Made by a program: the position numbers and the translations under genes | Part shown: piece after piece, positions 16,722 through 26,242 of the stretch | How the letters are laid out: each line of letters opens with the position of its first letter | Position numbering within the stretch: the stretch's first letter is position 1 | Notes under the pieces: model-generated | What the model saw: the letters and a program-made list of their open reading frames with translations, nothing else | Databases searched by the model: none | Told to the model about the DNA's origin: nothing | NCBI RefSeq assembly: GCF_002257705.1 | Contig: NZ_LSLK01000038.1 | Location: forward strand, 50,720-114,719 | DNA length: 64,000 nucleotides | Reading direction: 5' to 3' | Origin: Sporomusa silvacetica DSM 10669 | GTDB taxonomy: Bacteria; Bacillota; Negativicutes; Sporomusales; Sporomusaceae

Positions 16722-17435
16722 TTGCAGAGTTTGCTGCGGCGTAATTTTTTTTGCTTTACTGTGCTTGGTGTCAGTTTAGTGTGTAGTCTGATGTATGAGG
16801 TAACTATGGTGTTTAATGATAAAAGCCAGGTAATCAAAAGCGTTCCTACCACGCACAAGGTGGTAGCACTTACGATTGATGACGGGCCGCATTACAAAAC
16901 AACGCCCGAGTTATTAGCTGTATTAAGAGAAAAACAGGTAAAAGCTACCTTTTTTTTATTGGGAGCTAATGCCGAAGCTCACCCGGAAATCGTTATGCAA
17001 ACAGTAGCCGATGGGCATGAAATAGCTTCTCATGCCTATAGTCATAAGCGGCTAAATAAGCTGACGAAAGCTGAGGTAATCGCGGAATTTGAGCGTTTTG
17101 AAACCATCACTCAGCCGCTTGCACCTAAACCAAGCTTCTTTAGGCCGCCTGACGGTGCTTATAATGATGATATAGTAGCGTTGGCTCGTGAATGTGGCTA
17201 TACCACTGTACTATGGTCAATTGACGCCGGGGACTGGCGGCGACCGCCGGTTCAGCGAGTAGTGCAGGCGGTGTTAGACAATGTGAAGCCCGGTGGCATT
17301 ATCCTGATGCATGATGGGCAGTACCCGCTTCCTACCGCACAGGCAGCCGCTATTATTATTGATAAACTGCAAAGCCAGGGCTACCAGTTGGTAACTATGA
17401 GTGAGCTTATGCAGTATTACGAAGAAAGCCAATAA
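16722..17435 (+). CDS. Polysaccharide deacetylase (NodB/CE4 domain)
   Basis: About 237 residues with an N-terminal membrane anchor or uncleaved signal (about residues 8-28) and a CE4 deacetylase domain. Motif 1 is TIDDGPH, the metal-binding motif SHAYSH gives HxxxH, motif 3 is FRPPDG, then WSIDAGDW and LMHDG. Such enzymes remove acetyl groups from peptidoglycan or polysaccharides; PdaA/PdaB relatives act in spore cortex formation, which is plausible here. TTG at 16722 is chosen because GGGGAGGG lies 6-7 nt before it; the ATG at 16692 has no ribosome binding site. Confidence 0.88.
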   Translation: MQSLLRRNFFCFTVLGVSLVCSLMYEVTMVFNDKSQVIKSVPTTHKVVALTIDDGPHYKTTPELLAVLREKQVKATFFLLGANAEAHPEIVMQTVADGHEIASHAYSHKRLNKLTKAEVIAEFERFETITQPLAPKPSFFRPPDGAYNDDIVALARECGYTTVLWSIDAGDWRRPPVQRVVQAVLDNVKPGGIILMHDGQYPLPTAQAAAIIIDKLQSQGYQLVTMSELMQYYEESQ

Positions 17436-17438
17436 GCA

Positions 17439-17828
17439 TCAAAGCTTATAGGGCTTTAAACTTTGCCAATGGGATTGGATTAACTGGTCATAACGGTACA
17501 TCGTGGCAGTTCGTTCATTTCTCAGGGCTTGAATGGCTCCCAAAATTTTTTGATCAAAGGTATATACTTTGGCTTTTGGTAAGGTAAGTGGCTTGGAATA
17601 CTCTTTAAGCTTGGTGGCTACCTTGCAATTGACTTTAGTTTCTTTGATAAGAACAGCTGGCTCTAGCAGGTCAGAGCCTTCATAGCGATGAATCAGGCAA
17701 TTGGGTTGCAAACGGTCAATAACATTTTTCTTGTCGCCGTCAAGGATAAGCTCGCTGCCACAGGCTGGACAAGCAGCTAAATCTGCCGGCAAGTAGTTAT
17801 GACAGCTCATACAAACAATTTCATTCAT
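17439..17828 (-). CDS. Zinc-ribbon protein of unknown function
   Basis: 129 residues. The N-terminus has a zinc ribbon, CMSCHNYLPADLAACPACG (CxxC-x10-CxxC). The rest is a basic, mixed alpha/beta region with no recognised domain (RYEGSDLLEP, KVATKLKEYS). The start at 17828 is set by GGAGGG 7 nt upstream; a longer reading from 17843 lacks one. It converges tail-to-tail with the deacetylase gene, 3 bp apart. No function can be assigned. Confidence 0.75.
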   Translation of the reverse strand: MNEIVCMSCHNYLPADLAACPACGSELILDGDKKNVIDRLQPNCLIHRYEGSDLLEPAVLIKETKVNCKVATKLKEYSKPLTLPKAKVYTFDQKILGAIQALRNERTATMYRYDQLIQSHWQSLKPYKL

Positions 17829-17973
17829 GTGACATCCCTCCATTCCTAGTGTATCCGGAAAAACGGGTGACTATAATTGTTGGGAAAAAATTGAACTTTA
17901 ACAGGAAAAGACCGAATCATGGCGAAGTTTCAGTTAAGATATAGTTAACATTCAGGTACGAGGAGGAGCTGGA

Positions 17974-20199
17974 TTGGACAATTACCGGCGCTGGCTGATA
18001 ATAATAACCATAATAGTACTTGCAGCTGGCTGGCTGGGAATGAGTTTGGCAGTAAAGCTAACCGAAGAGGAGCTGCAGAGCAAGCTACTGCTAAGGGCTG
18101 TGACAGCGGCAACTATGATTAGTCATGACCGGATAGCGCGGCTGACAGCAACGGCAGCCGACAGCGGTTCTTCTGATTATGAGTATTTGCGGGAGCAGTT
18201 GATAGCTACACGTGCGCTTAACACCGACTGCCGATTTGTGTACTTGTTAAAAAGACTAGATAACAGGATGGTATTTCTCCTGGATTCAGAGCCGACGACC
18301 TCTGGGGAATACTCTCCGCCTGGTTACGAATATAAGCAGGCATCTGATGAGTTGTACCAAATATTTTCAGATGGCCAAGCTTTTGTCGAGGGACCACTAA
18401 GCGATGAATGGGGACTATGGGTATCGGGGATTGCTGCTGTGCGTGATCCGGCAGACGGGCGGGTGATTGCCGCTTTAGGCCTGGATATAGCGGCTAGGGA
18501 CTGGCAGGCCGCTATAGCTACCACGCGGCTTATCGTCATGGGTGTTACATTGGCCGTACTGCTTATGATATATGCCTTGCTTTATGCACTACATACCTCA
18601 GCAAGAGCGGCTACCAGAGTATACCAGGCGGAGAAACAGGCTAAAGAGGCGGTGGAAGCTGTTAGTCAGGCCAAGAGTCAGTTCATGGCCTATTTAAGCC
18701 ATGAAATCCGCACACCAGTTAGTGGTATTTTGGGCGTGGGTGAGCTGTTGGAAACCACCTTGCTGGATAAACGCCAGCGGGACTATGTCAGTACCATTGC
18801 TTACTCAGCCCGTTCCTTATTAACTGTGCTTAACGAGGTATTGGATTTTTCTAAAATTGAGGCCAACAAAATGACAGTGGATAACATTGACTTTGCTTTT
18901 CGTCCCCTGTTGGAGGGTGTGGCTACTATGCTGCAGGCAACTGCTTATAACAAAGGCCTTGAGCTTAGCGTTACAATTGATCAAAGCATCCCACAACTTG
19001 TGGGCGGTGATCCGACTAGGCTGCGGCAAGTTCTGCTGAATCTTGTTGGTAATGCGATAAAATTTACCGAAATAGGGATGGTCGAAATCGCGGCCGTATG
19101 CCTATGGCAAGATGCCAGTACCGTACAGGTGAAAATTACAGTTACTGATACGGGGATTGGTTTAGACCCCATTGAGATTAAGAAGCTGTTTCAGCCCTTT
19201 GCCCAGGCTGACGGTGCCAATGCCCGTAAATATATGGGCTCAGGACTGGGGCTGTCCATATCAGGCAGTCTAATAAAACTAATGGGCGGTGAGATTGGGG
19301 TTATCAGTAGCAAAGGTGAGGGTTCTTCCTTTTGGTGTAGCATTCCTTTGGCGGTAGTCAACTCAGCTAGTGAATCAGTGGTTAATGAACCTGTTAGCAA
19401 TACGCAGCCAATTGAAGAGGTACCTGCTTGGTTAATCCAGCCGCCAGTGACCGTAGCAAAGGAGGCCGGCACTGTCCTTATTGTTGAGGATAATCCGGTA
19501 ATTCAGCAGGTAGTTGTCTCTCAGCTTGGGCATCTTGGTCTAACCGCTGATGTGGCTGGTAATGGTCAGGAAGCTGTGCAAAAGGCACTAAAAACAGGTT
19601 ATAAACTGATTTTCATGGATTGTGGCTTGCCACTGTTGGATGGGGTGGCTGCTACCCGTCTTATTCGGGACAAGGAAGCAGAAAGTGGCTGGCATACTCC
19701 GATTATTGCTCTATCTGGCAAATCAATGCCTGACGAACAGCAACAGTGTTTGGCTGCGGGAATGGATGATTGCCTAGTGAAGCCAGTTTCCATCCAGGAT
19801 ATCAAACAAATGGTGGAGCGATGGCTGCCACAGGAGGCGACTGATAGCATTGATATAAGTGTGCTTAGGGAGTTAAAACAATTAGCTGATAGTGGCCAGT
19901 CAGAGCTGGATGTATTTATTGATGCTTATCTGGAGGAACTGCCGTTGCTTACTGACAAGCTCAGACAAGCCATGATTACCTGTAATACCGTCCAAGTAAG
20001 TATGGTAGCTCATAGCTTAAAGTCAATGAGTGGAACGATTGGGGCGAAACGCCTGAGTGAATTATTCAGTAGCTTGGAGCAAATTGCTAACAGGGATAGC
20101 TGTGATAATCATGCGGAAGCAAGAATGCTGATGAGCAAAATCGATATTGAATGCAAACAGGTGGGGCCAGCCCTTAAAAATGCTGCCCGCTTAGTATAA
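17974..20199 (+). CDS. Hybrid sensor histidine kinase with receiver and HPt domains
   Basis: 741 residues. Order: membrane helix (about 7-26), extracytoplasmic Cache-like sensor (about 30-185) with FVYLLKRLDNRMVFLLDSEP and GLDIAARDW, second membrane helix (about 187-210), HisKA with the phospho-His in SHEIRTPVSG (about 243), HATPase with NLVGNAIKFT, DTGIGL and GLGLSI, receiver domain (about 500-620; LIFMDCGLPLLDG) and a C-terminal HPt with AHSLKSMSG (about 690). This is a complete His-Asp-His relay. The start is TTG at 17974 after GAGGAGGAG. The response regulator 20 bp downstream is the likely target. Confidence 0.93.
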   Translation: MDNYRRWLIIITIIVLAAGWLGMSLAVKLTEEELQSKLLLRAVTAATMISHDRIARLTATAADSGSSDYEYLREQLIATRALNTDCRFVYLLKRLDNRMVFLLDSEPTTSGEYSPPGYEYKQASDELYQIFSDGQAFVEGPLSDEWGLWVSGIAAVRDPADGRVIAALGLDIAARDWQAAIATTRLIVMGVTLAVLLMIYALLYALHTSARAATRVYQAEKQAKEAVEAVSQAKSQFMAYLSHEIRTPVSGILGVGELLETTLLDKRQRDYVSTIAYSARSLLTVLNEVLDFSKIEANKMTVDNIDFAFRPLLEGVATMLQATAYNKGLELSVTIDQSIPQLVGGDPTRLRQVLLNLVGNAIKFTEIGMVEIAAVCLWQDASTVQVKITVTDTGIGLDPIEIKKLFQPFAQADGANARKYMGSGLGLSISGSLIKLMGGEIGVISSKGEGSSFWCSIPLAVVNSASESVVNEPVSNTQPIEEVPAWLIQPPVTVAKEAGTVLIVEDNPVIQQVVVSQLGHLGLTADVAGNGQEAVQKALKTGYKLIFMDCGLPLLDGVAATRLIRDKEAESGWHTPIIALSGKSMPDEQQQCLAAGMDDCLVKPVSIQDIKQMVERWLPQEATDSIDISVLRELKQLADSGQSELDVFIDAYLEELPLLTDKLRQAMITCNTVQVSMVAHSLKSMSGTIGAKRLSELFSSLEQIANRDSCDNHAEARMLMSKIDIECKQVGPALKNAARLV

Positions 20200-20219
20200 T
20201 GTAAAGGTATGGTGAAAAT

Positions 20220-21014
20220 ATGGCCTACCAGATATTATTAGTTGATGATGTGCTTTTAAATCGTAAGGTGGTTAAAGTCGCACTAAGCGGCTTGCCGGAC
20301 GTTACCTTTCTGGAAGCAGCTGATGGTGTTAATGCGCTGAAAGTTATTCATAGTGAAACGATCAACCTGATTATTCTCGATCTTATTATGCCCGGTGAAA
20401 TAGCAGGCTTTGACATATTGCGAGAAATTAAGGCAAGTGTACTTTATAAGCATATTCCCATAATTGTTTATTCAGCCGTGTCGGATACGGCCAGTATCAA
20501 ACAAGCACTGGAACTGGGAGCCTATGATTATCTCATTAAGCCGTTAAAGCCGCAGGAGTTACAAACCATTTTGCCGGAAAAGGTCAAAGATGCATTGCAG
20601 CTTCCCCCAAAAAAGGATGATCAGCAACTTGCGGGAAGAGAGTCTTGTGGGCAGGCTGCCAAGGTGCGGGACCAGCTCGTCATTGGGGTGGTTACTGAGG
20701 AAGAGGTGGCATCCATCAAATATTTGAACGACCGTAAAGCTGAGCTCAAACTAAAGCTAAAAAGACTTATTGATATGGACAAGGAAGAATTGTATTGCAC
20801 TCTGTATGATATGCTTATTCAGGAAATGGGCGAAGTATCGATAGCTTGCGAGCAATGGTGGGATGAAAAATATGACAAATATCAATGGGCAAACATTATT
20901 GGTGACGAGATTGAGCTTGATTATGACAATGGTCAGGTTTTGGTAAAAAATATGACCAAAGAGAGCAAAGAACACCAAGATGATGACCCCGAAGGAAAAA
21001 GTGCAAAAATATAA
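20220..21014 (+). CDS. Response regulator with an unrecognised helical output region
   Basis: 264 residues. Residues 1-125 are a receiver domain (LLVDDVLLN, phospho-Asp in LIILDLIMPGE, VYSAVSD, and the Lys in DYLIKPLKP). The C-terminal 140 residues are charged and mostly helical (KYLNDRKAELKLKLKRLID, CEQWWDEKYDKYQ). I see no helix-turn-helix, GGDEF, HD or ATPase motif. It follows the hybrid kinase by 20 bp, so it is probably the terminal acceptor of that relay, acting by protein-protein interaction or another unknown output. Confidence 0.85.
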   Translation: MAYQILLVDDVLLNRKVVKVALSGLPDVTFLEAADGVNALKVIHSETINLIILDLIMPGEIAGFDILREIKASVLYKHIPIIVYSAVSDTASIKQALELGAYDYLIKPLKPQELQTILPEKVKDALQLPPKKDDQQLAGRESCGQAAKVRDQLVIGVVTEEEVASIKYLNDRKAELKLKLKRLIDMDKEELYCTLYDMLIQEMGEVSIACEQWWDEKYDKYQWANIIGDEIELDYDNGQVLVKNMTKESKEHQDDDPEGKSAKI

Positions 21015-21093
21015 AATAGTTAAATAGTATGTAGTTTAAGCTAATATGATATAATCAATATTGGAAAATATGACAAAAGAGGAGGGTTCTGGA

Positions 21094-22752
21094 TTGACAA
21101 AGCGATTTTATCCCTGGCAAGCGGCAAGCTGGCTAATGGTGGCTTTGTTTGTTGCGGCAATTTTGCCATTCTCGGTTTCGGCCGCGCAGGCACCAGTGCA
21201 GAATGTAATTATTGTGATGACAGATGGTACAAGCTCTACTCATACTACAATTGCCCGTTGGTATAAAGGGGCACCGCTTTCCCTGGACGAAATATTGGTA
21301 GGCGGCGTTAGAACCTATGGGGCTGAGTCGATTATTACTGACTCGGCACCGGCGGCCACTGCCTTTGCTACCGGTTATAAAACAAGCGATAAATTTATTG
21401 GCATATTGCCTGACAAAATCACTACCCCGGGCGTTGCTCCAATCGAAGAAACATTGAAAACTAAACCAGTGCCTAGCGTGCTCGAAGGCGCCAAATTGGC
21501 TGGCAAAGCCACTGGTCTTGTTGCTACGTCTAACATTCAGCATGCCAGCCCAGCCGGCTATTCGGCGCATTGGCCTGACAGAAATAACTACAACGAGATT
21601 GCTAAGCAGCAGGTTTATCAGGACATTGATGTTGTATTAAGCGGTGGCAAAAAATATCTATTGCCAAAGGAGCAGGGTGGTGAGCGTGTTGACGGTGAAA
21701 ACCTGATAGCTGCTTTAAATGCAAAGGGATATGAGATAGTAGAAACTCGGGATGCGATGAATAAGTTTACCGGTAAAAAACTCTGGGGTTTATTTGCTCC
21801 GGATGCGATGGCCTATGATATTGATCGCCAACAGTTAGCGCCAACAGAGCCCTCACTGGTTGAGATGACTAAAAAGGCCATAGAAATTTTATCAAAAAAC
21901 AAAAACGGTTTTTTCCTATTTGTTGAAGCTAGTAAAGTAGACTGGGCTTCTCATGCCAACGATCCCAAAGGGGTTGTTAGCGATGTATTAGCCTATGATG
22001 CTGCTATACAAGCTGCCTTGGATTTTGCCAAAAAGGATGGTCACACACTGGTTTTAGCCTTTGCGGATCATGGTAATGGCGGTATGAGCATTGGCAGCAA
22101 GGCGACTGACGCAACTTACTCGAAAACCCGGATTGAGTCACTTTTGCAGCCACTGAAGAAAGCGGTATTAACTGGTGAAGGTATTGAAAGGGTCTTACAT
22201 GGTAATCGCGAAGAAAGTACTATTCACCAAGTCATGAGTCAGTACTACGGTATTGATGATTTGACTGCCGATGAAACAAAGGCGATACAAAATGCTAAAA
22301 TAGGCAGTATGAATTCTGTTGTTGGCCCCATGCTAAGTAGGCGATCCATCATTGGCTGGACAACCACAGGCCATTCAGGAGAAGACTTGTTTTTCTATGC
22401 CTATGGCCCGAACCATCCTGTGGGCCTGATTGAAAATACTGATATTGCCCGCATCAGTGCCAAGGCCTTGGGCTTTGATCTAAAAGAAGTGGACAATAAG
22501 CTGTTTGTGGAAGCTGGTCAAGCCTTTAAAGCCATTGGCGCAAGCGTTAGTCTGGATGACACGGACCAGGAAAATAAGGTGCTGATTGTCAAAAAGGGCT
22601 TTAAAAAGGCTGAAATCCCAATCAGTAAGAATATCATAAAAATAAGTGAAAAAAGTTATGAAATGAATGGTATCGCCGTTATTATGCCGCGAACCGGCAA
22701 AGTATATATTCCGCAGCAGGCTGTTGAATTAGCCAAAGCTGCTGGATTTTAA
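21094..22752 (+). CDS. Secreted alkaline phosphatase
   Basis: About 552 residues. A signal peptide (about 1-30, ending FSVSAAQA) is followed by the alkaline phosphatase domain: VMTDG (metal ligand), nucleophile Ser in ITDSAPAATA, ASPAGYSAHW, FLFVEASKVDWASHAND, LAFADHGNG and the late metal His in TTTGHSGEDL. It releases phosphate from organic monoesters outside the inner membrane. The last 80 residues form an extra domain; its end (GKVYIPQQAVELAKAAGF) resembles copper-amine-oxidase-like stalk repeats. TTG 21094 is preferred: GAGGAGGG lies 7 nt before it. Confidence 0.92.
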   Translation: MTKRFYPWQAASWLMVALFVAAILPFSVSAAQAPVQNVIIVMTDGTSSTHTTIARWYKGAPLSLDEILVGGVRTYGAESIITDSAPAATAFATGYKTSDKFIGILPDKITTPGVAPIEETLKTKPVPSVLEGAKLAGKATGLVATSNIQHASPAGYSAHWPDRNNYNEIAKQQVYQDIDVVLSGGKKYLLPKEQGGERVDGENLIAALNAKGYEIVETRDAMNKFTGKKLWGLFAPDAMAYDIDRQQLAPTEPSLVEMTKKAIEILSKNKNGFFLFVEASKVDWASHANDPKGVVSDVLAYDAAIQAALDFAKKDGHTLVLAFADHGNGGMSIGSKATDATYSKTRIESLLQPLKKAVLTGEGIERVLHGNREESTIHQVMSQYYGIDDLTADETKAIQNAKIGSMNSVVGPMLSRRSIIGWTTTGHSGEDLFFYAYGPNHPVGLIENTDIARISAKALGFDLKEVDNKLFVEAGQAFKAIGASVSLDDTDQENKVLIVKKGFKKAEIPISKNIIKISEKSYEMNGIAVIMPRTGKVYIPQQAVELAKAAGF

Positions 22753-22790
22753 GAAGATATGTATTTACCTTAGGTCTATAAGCGCCTGCC

Positions 22791-22818
22791 TGCATTATGC
22801 GGGGCAGGCGCTTTTTTT
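22791..22818 (+). terminator. Intrinsic terminator of the phosphatase gene
   Basis: A perfect 10-bp stem AGCGCCTGCC/GGCAGGCGCT followed by seven T. Confidence 0.92.
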
Positions 22819-22825
22819 ATCCAGA

Positions 22826-22959
22826 TGGAAAGTATAACTTTCCCTGGATTGAACGACTAAGGCTTCTGCCGGCGACGCGCCCGGATGGCGCTAGTGCCGA
22901 TTGCGCCATGGATGGCATAGCAATTCGGCCGTCCTAAGGGACTTGGCAAAAAGCCAAGT
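22826..22959. repeat. GC-rich palindromic intergenic element before glgC
   Basis: Between terminator and glgC is a GC-rich block unlike the flanking AT-rich DNA. It contains several inverted repeats: GGAAAGT/ACTTTCC (22826-22842), GCGCC/GGCGC (about 22877-22891), an imperfect GCCGATTGC/GCAATTCGGC pair and ACTTGGC/GCCAAGT (22941-22959), plus GGATGGC twice. It looks like a REP-type extragenic repeat or a leader structure of the glycogen operon. Confidence 0.35.
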
Positions 22960-23043
22960 CTTATCTTATACGTTCTATATTTAGCCCCTTCTGCATAAAC
23001 TGGTTGTATCTGCCATAGGGTCGATTTTTAAGGAGGGGACACT

Positions 23044-24204
23044 TTGAGAAATAAAGAATGGATTGCGATGGTGTTGGCTGGAGGGCGGGGTACACGGTTG
23101 GGCGTATTGACAAAGGCAGTAGCCAAACCCGCCGTACCATTTGGAGGTCAATATCGCATTATTGATTTTACTTTAAGCAATTGTAAGAATTCCGGAATAG
23201 ATACTGTAGGCATCTTAACTCAGTATCAGCCACTTACCCTGCATGCATATATTGGTAATGGTGCCGGCTGGGATCTTGACCGAAAGGGAGGAGGCGGAGT
23301 ACATATGTTGCCGCCATATGCCAGTGCAACGGGCGGCGAGTGGTATACAGGCACAGCTGATGCGGTGTATAAAAATAGAGAGTTTATTGAACAGTTTGAG
23401 CCAAAGTATGTAGTGGTGTTATCAGGTGACCATATATATAAGATGGATTATAGTGTCATGCTTGATCAGCATAAGCTGAGGCAAGCTGATGTTACGGTTG
23501 GCGTACTGGAAGTGCCCTGGCGGGAAGCTAGCCGATTCGGAATTATGGAGACAACGGCTAGTGGCCGAATCATTGATTTTGTCGAAAAACCCTATCATCC
23601 CAAGGGAAATCAGGCATCTATGGGTGTGTATATTTTTACCTGGAATGCGTTAAAACAATATTTGATGAAAGATGCGGCCCAAGTGGGATCCAGCCATGAT
23701 TTTGGCAAAAACATTATTCCGACCATGTTAGCCGCTGGTCAGCGCATGTATGCGTACCATTTTAACGGCTACTGGAAAGATGTTGGGACACTAGCTAGTT
23801 ATTGGGAGGCCAATATGGATTTGTTGGGCGATTCGCCAAAAATAGAACTTGACGACGCGGCATGGCCGGTGTACTCACCGGGGCGGAGTCTGCCGCCCCA
23901 CTATCATGGTGCTATGGCCAGAGTAAGCAGTTCTTTGATTGCCGGAGGAGTCACTATCTTGGGAGAGGTAGAAAACTCAGTTATTTTTCCAGGAGCCTAT
24001 ATTGGGGATGGAGTTACGGTAAAAAATAGTGTTATTATGCCTGGTGCCAGAATGGAGCAAAATGCGAGTGTTGACGGTGCTATAGTTATTCCCAATACTG
24101 TAATTACTGCAAGGATGAATGGCGAGGAGGACAGTGGTATTATTCAGGTTGTCACCCAGTCAACAACCCAAGAGGCTGCGGTACAGGTTAGTCTGGCAGT
24201 ATAA
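23044..24204 (+). CDS. glgC: Glucose-1-phosphate adenylyltransferase, first copy
   Basis: 386 residues. It makes ADP-glucose from glucose-1-phosphate and ATP, the committed step of glycogen synthesis. The N-terminal nucleotidyltransferase fold has MVLAGGRGTRLG and KPAVPFGGQYRIIDF; the catalytic Asp is in LSGDHIYKMDY; the sugar-phosphate site is IVEKP-like (DFVEKP); SHDFGKNIIP and YWKDVGT are also typical. The C-terminus is a left-handed beta-helix (hexapeptide repeats NSVIFPGAYIG). The start is TTG after AGGAGGGG. It heads a seven-gene glycogen cluster and is closely similar to the second glgC at 26243. Confidence 0.96.
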   Translation: MRNKEWIAMVLAGGRGTRLGVLTKAVAKPAVPFGGQYRIIDFTLSNCKNSGIDTVGILTQYQPLTLHAYIGNGAGWDLDRKGGGGVHMLPPYASATGGEWYTGTADAVYKNREFIEQFEPKYVVVLSGDHIYKMDYSVMLDQHKLRQADVTVGVLEVPWREASRFGIMETTASGRIIDFVEKPYHPKGNQASMGVYIFTWNALKQYLMKDAAQVGSSHDFGKNIIPTMLAAGQRMYAYHFNGYWKDVGTLASYWEANMDLLGDSPKIELDDAAWPVYSPGRSLPPHYHGAMARVSSSLIAGGVTILGEVENSVIFPGAYIGDGVTVKNSVIMPGARMEQNASVDGAIVIPNTVITARMNGEEDSGIIQVVTQSTTQEAAVQVSLAV

Positions 24205-24317
24205 AATATAGTAAAGTAAAAGCATTAGGGATGCAAATATGTAACAGGAAATATGTATAATAGTAGAGAAGCGTATAAAGAAAATAACAGTTACTATATG
24301 ATAAAGGATGATAAACA

Positions 24318-26237
24318 ATGACTGCTGCTTGTTTTAGTGATCAAGAGCTATATTTGTTCCATGAGGGTAGTCTGCAACGCAGTTACCGCCTACTGGGGGC
24401 ACATGTGGCAGCGGATGGTCACGGGGTACGCTTTGCCGTATGGGCGCCTAATGCGCAGGCTGTTCGGGTTATTGGTGATTTCAACAATTGGGATGGCAGT
24501 AGACATGGTTTGGAAAGAATCAGTACCTGCGGTGTTTGGGGCCTGGTTATTCCTGGGGTTAAAGTCGGCGATATTTATAAATATGAGATTATTACTGCTG
24601 GGGGTGAGATACTGCATAAGGCAGATCCCTATGCATTTGCTGCAGAAATCAGACCCAAGACAGCATCAAAGGTGGCCTGCCTGACTGGTTACGCCTGGCA
24701 GGATGCGGCCTGGCGGGAAAATAAGTCCAAGCAGTCTCTTTACGAACAACCTATGAATATTTATGAAGTGGATTTGGGTTCATGGAAACAGGCTGGTGAT
24801 CGCCTGCGGCTCTCCTACCGGGAGCTAGCGCCGGAACTAGCCGACTATGCCGCCAATATGGGCTACACCCATATTGAACTGTTGCCCGTGGCTGAGCATC
24901 CTTTTGACGGGTCATGGGGCTACCAGGCTACAGGATATTATGCGGTTACCAGCCGCTACGGTCCGCCAGAAGATTTTATGTATCTGGTAGACTGCTGTCA
25001 CAGGCGGGGAATTGGGGTTATTTTGGACTGGGTCCCCGGGCATTTTTGTAAAGATGCCCACGGCCTAGCTGCTTTTGATGGTACAACTCTCTATGAATAT
25101 GCTGATTCGAACCGGAAGGAAAATCGCGGTTGGGGTACGCTGAATTTTGATCTTGGCCGGCCTGAGGTTATGAGCTTTCTTATCTCTAATGTACTGTTTT
25201 GGATGGAACTATACCATATTGATGGCATTAGAATTGATGCTGTTGCCAACATGCTATATCTGAATTATGGGAAAGAAGACGGAGAATGGACACCGAATTG
25301 TCATGGCGGCACAGAAAACCTGGAGGCTATCAACTTTTTACGACAACTTAATGAAGTTGTTTTTGCTAGCTTCCCGGCGGCCTTGGTTATTGCGGAGGAT
25401 TCAACAGCTTGGCCGCTAGTTACTCATCCCACTCATCTGGGGGGGCTTGGCTTCAACTTTAAATGGAATATGGGCTGGATGAACGATATGCTGCGCTATA
25501 TGGAGCTTGACCCGCTGCAGCGCCAGCACCATCATAATTTAATAACTTTCTCCTTTATGTACGCGTTTTCAGAAAACTATGTTTTGCCTTTATCGCATGA
25601 TGAGGTAGTTCATGGCAAGCGGTCGCTGCTTGATAAAATGCCGGGGGATTATTGGCAGAAGTTTGCTAATTTGCGGGCTTTTTATGCCTACATGATGGCT
25701 CACCCGGGTAAAAAGCTGCTATTTATGGGTGGAGAATTCGGCCAGTTTATTGAATGGAATTACCAGGATAGCCTGGATTGGCATTTGTTAGACTATGAAA
25801 TGCATGGTAAGCTGCATAACTATGTCCGGGATCTGAATCATTTTTATTTGGAAAACCCGGCAATGTGGCATAATGACCGGGATTGGCGGGGATTTTCCTG
25901 GATTGACTGTCAGGATTGGCAGCATAGCGTCCTGGTATTTAAACGGCAAGGACTACAGGCAGATGATTTTATTATTGCGGTAGTAAACTTTACACCGGTT
26001 GTTCGGCTAGAATACCGGATTGGTGTGCCAGAGGCCGAGTATTATCTTGAGGTACTTAATAGCGATAGCTTGATTTACGGTGGTTCTGGTCAAGGTAACA
26101 CTGGCAAGAGGGTTCCAGTGGCAGTGGCTTGCCATAATCAGCCGAATTCGTTGGTTATTACGTTGCCCCCGTTGGCGACGATATATTTTAAGCCGATAGG
26201 CTGCCGGAAACAGCAAGAGATATACCATGGGGAGTGA
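24318..26237 (+). CDS. glgB: 1,4-alpha-glucan branching enzyme
   Basis: A 639-residue GH13 branching enzyme that creates alpha-1,6 branches in glycogen. An N-terminal CBM48 (GVRFAVWAPNAQAVRVIGDFN) is followed by the catalytic barrel: ELLPVAEHPFDGSWGYQATGY, nucleophile Asp in IDGIRIDAVAN, acid/base Glu in VIAEDSTAW and LSHDEVVHGK with the transition-state Asp. It has the usual C-terminal all-beta domain. It starts 113 bp after glgC and its stop overlaps the region of the next glgC start, so these genes are co-transcribed. Confidence 0.97.
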   Translation: MTAACFSDQELYLFHEGSLQRSYRLLGAHVAADGHGVRFAVWAPNAQAVRVIGDFNNWDGSRHGLERISTCGVWGLVIPGVKVGDIYKYEIITAGGEILHKADPYAFAAEIRPKTASKVACLTGYAWQDAAWRENKSKQSLYEQPMNIYEVDLGSWKQAGDRLRLSYRELAPELADYAANMGYTHIELLPVAEHPFDGSWGYQATGYYAVTSRYGPPEDFMYLVDCCHRRGIGVILDWVPGHFCKDAHGLAAFDGTTLYEYADSNRKENRGWGTLNFDLGRPEVMSFLISNVLFWMELYHIDGIRIDAVANMLYLNYGKEDGEWTPNCHGGTENLEAINFLRQLNEVVFASFPAALVIAEDSTAWPLVTHPTHLGGLGFNFKWNMGWMNDMLRYMELDPLQRQHHHNLITFSFMYAFSENYVLPLSHDEVVHGKRSLLDKMPGDYWQKFANLRAFYAYMMAHPGKKLLFMGGEFGQFIEWNYQDSLDWHLLDYEMHGKLHNYVRDLNHFYLENPAMWHNDRDWRGFSWIDCQDWQHSVLVFKRQGLQADDFIIAVVNFTPVVRLEYRIGVPEAEYYLEVLNSDSLIYGGSGQGNTGKRVPVAVACHNQPNSLVITLPPLATIYFKPIGCRKQQEIYHGE

Positions 26238-26242
26238 AGCAC

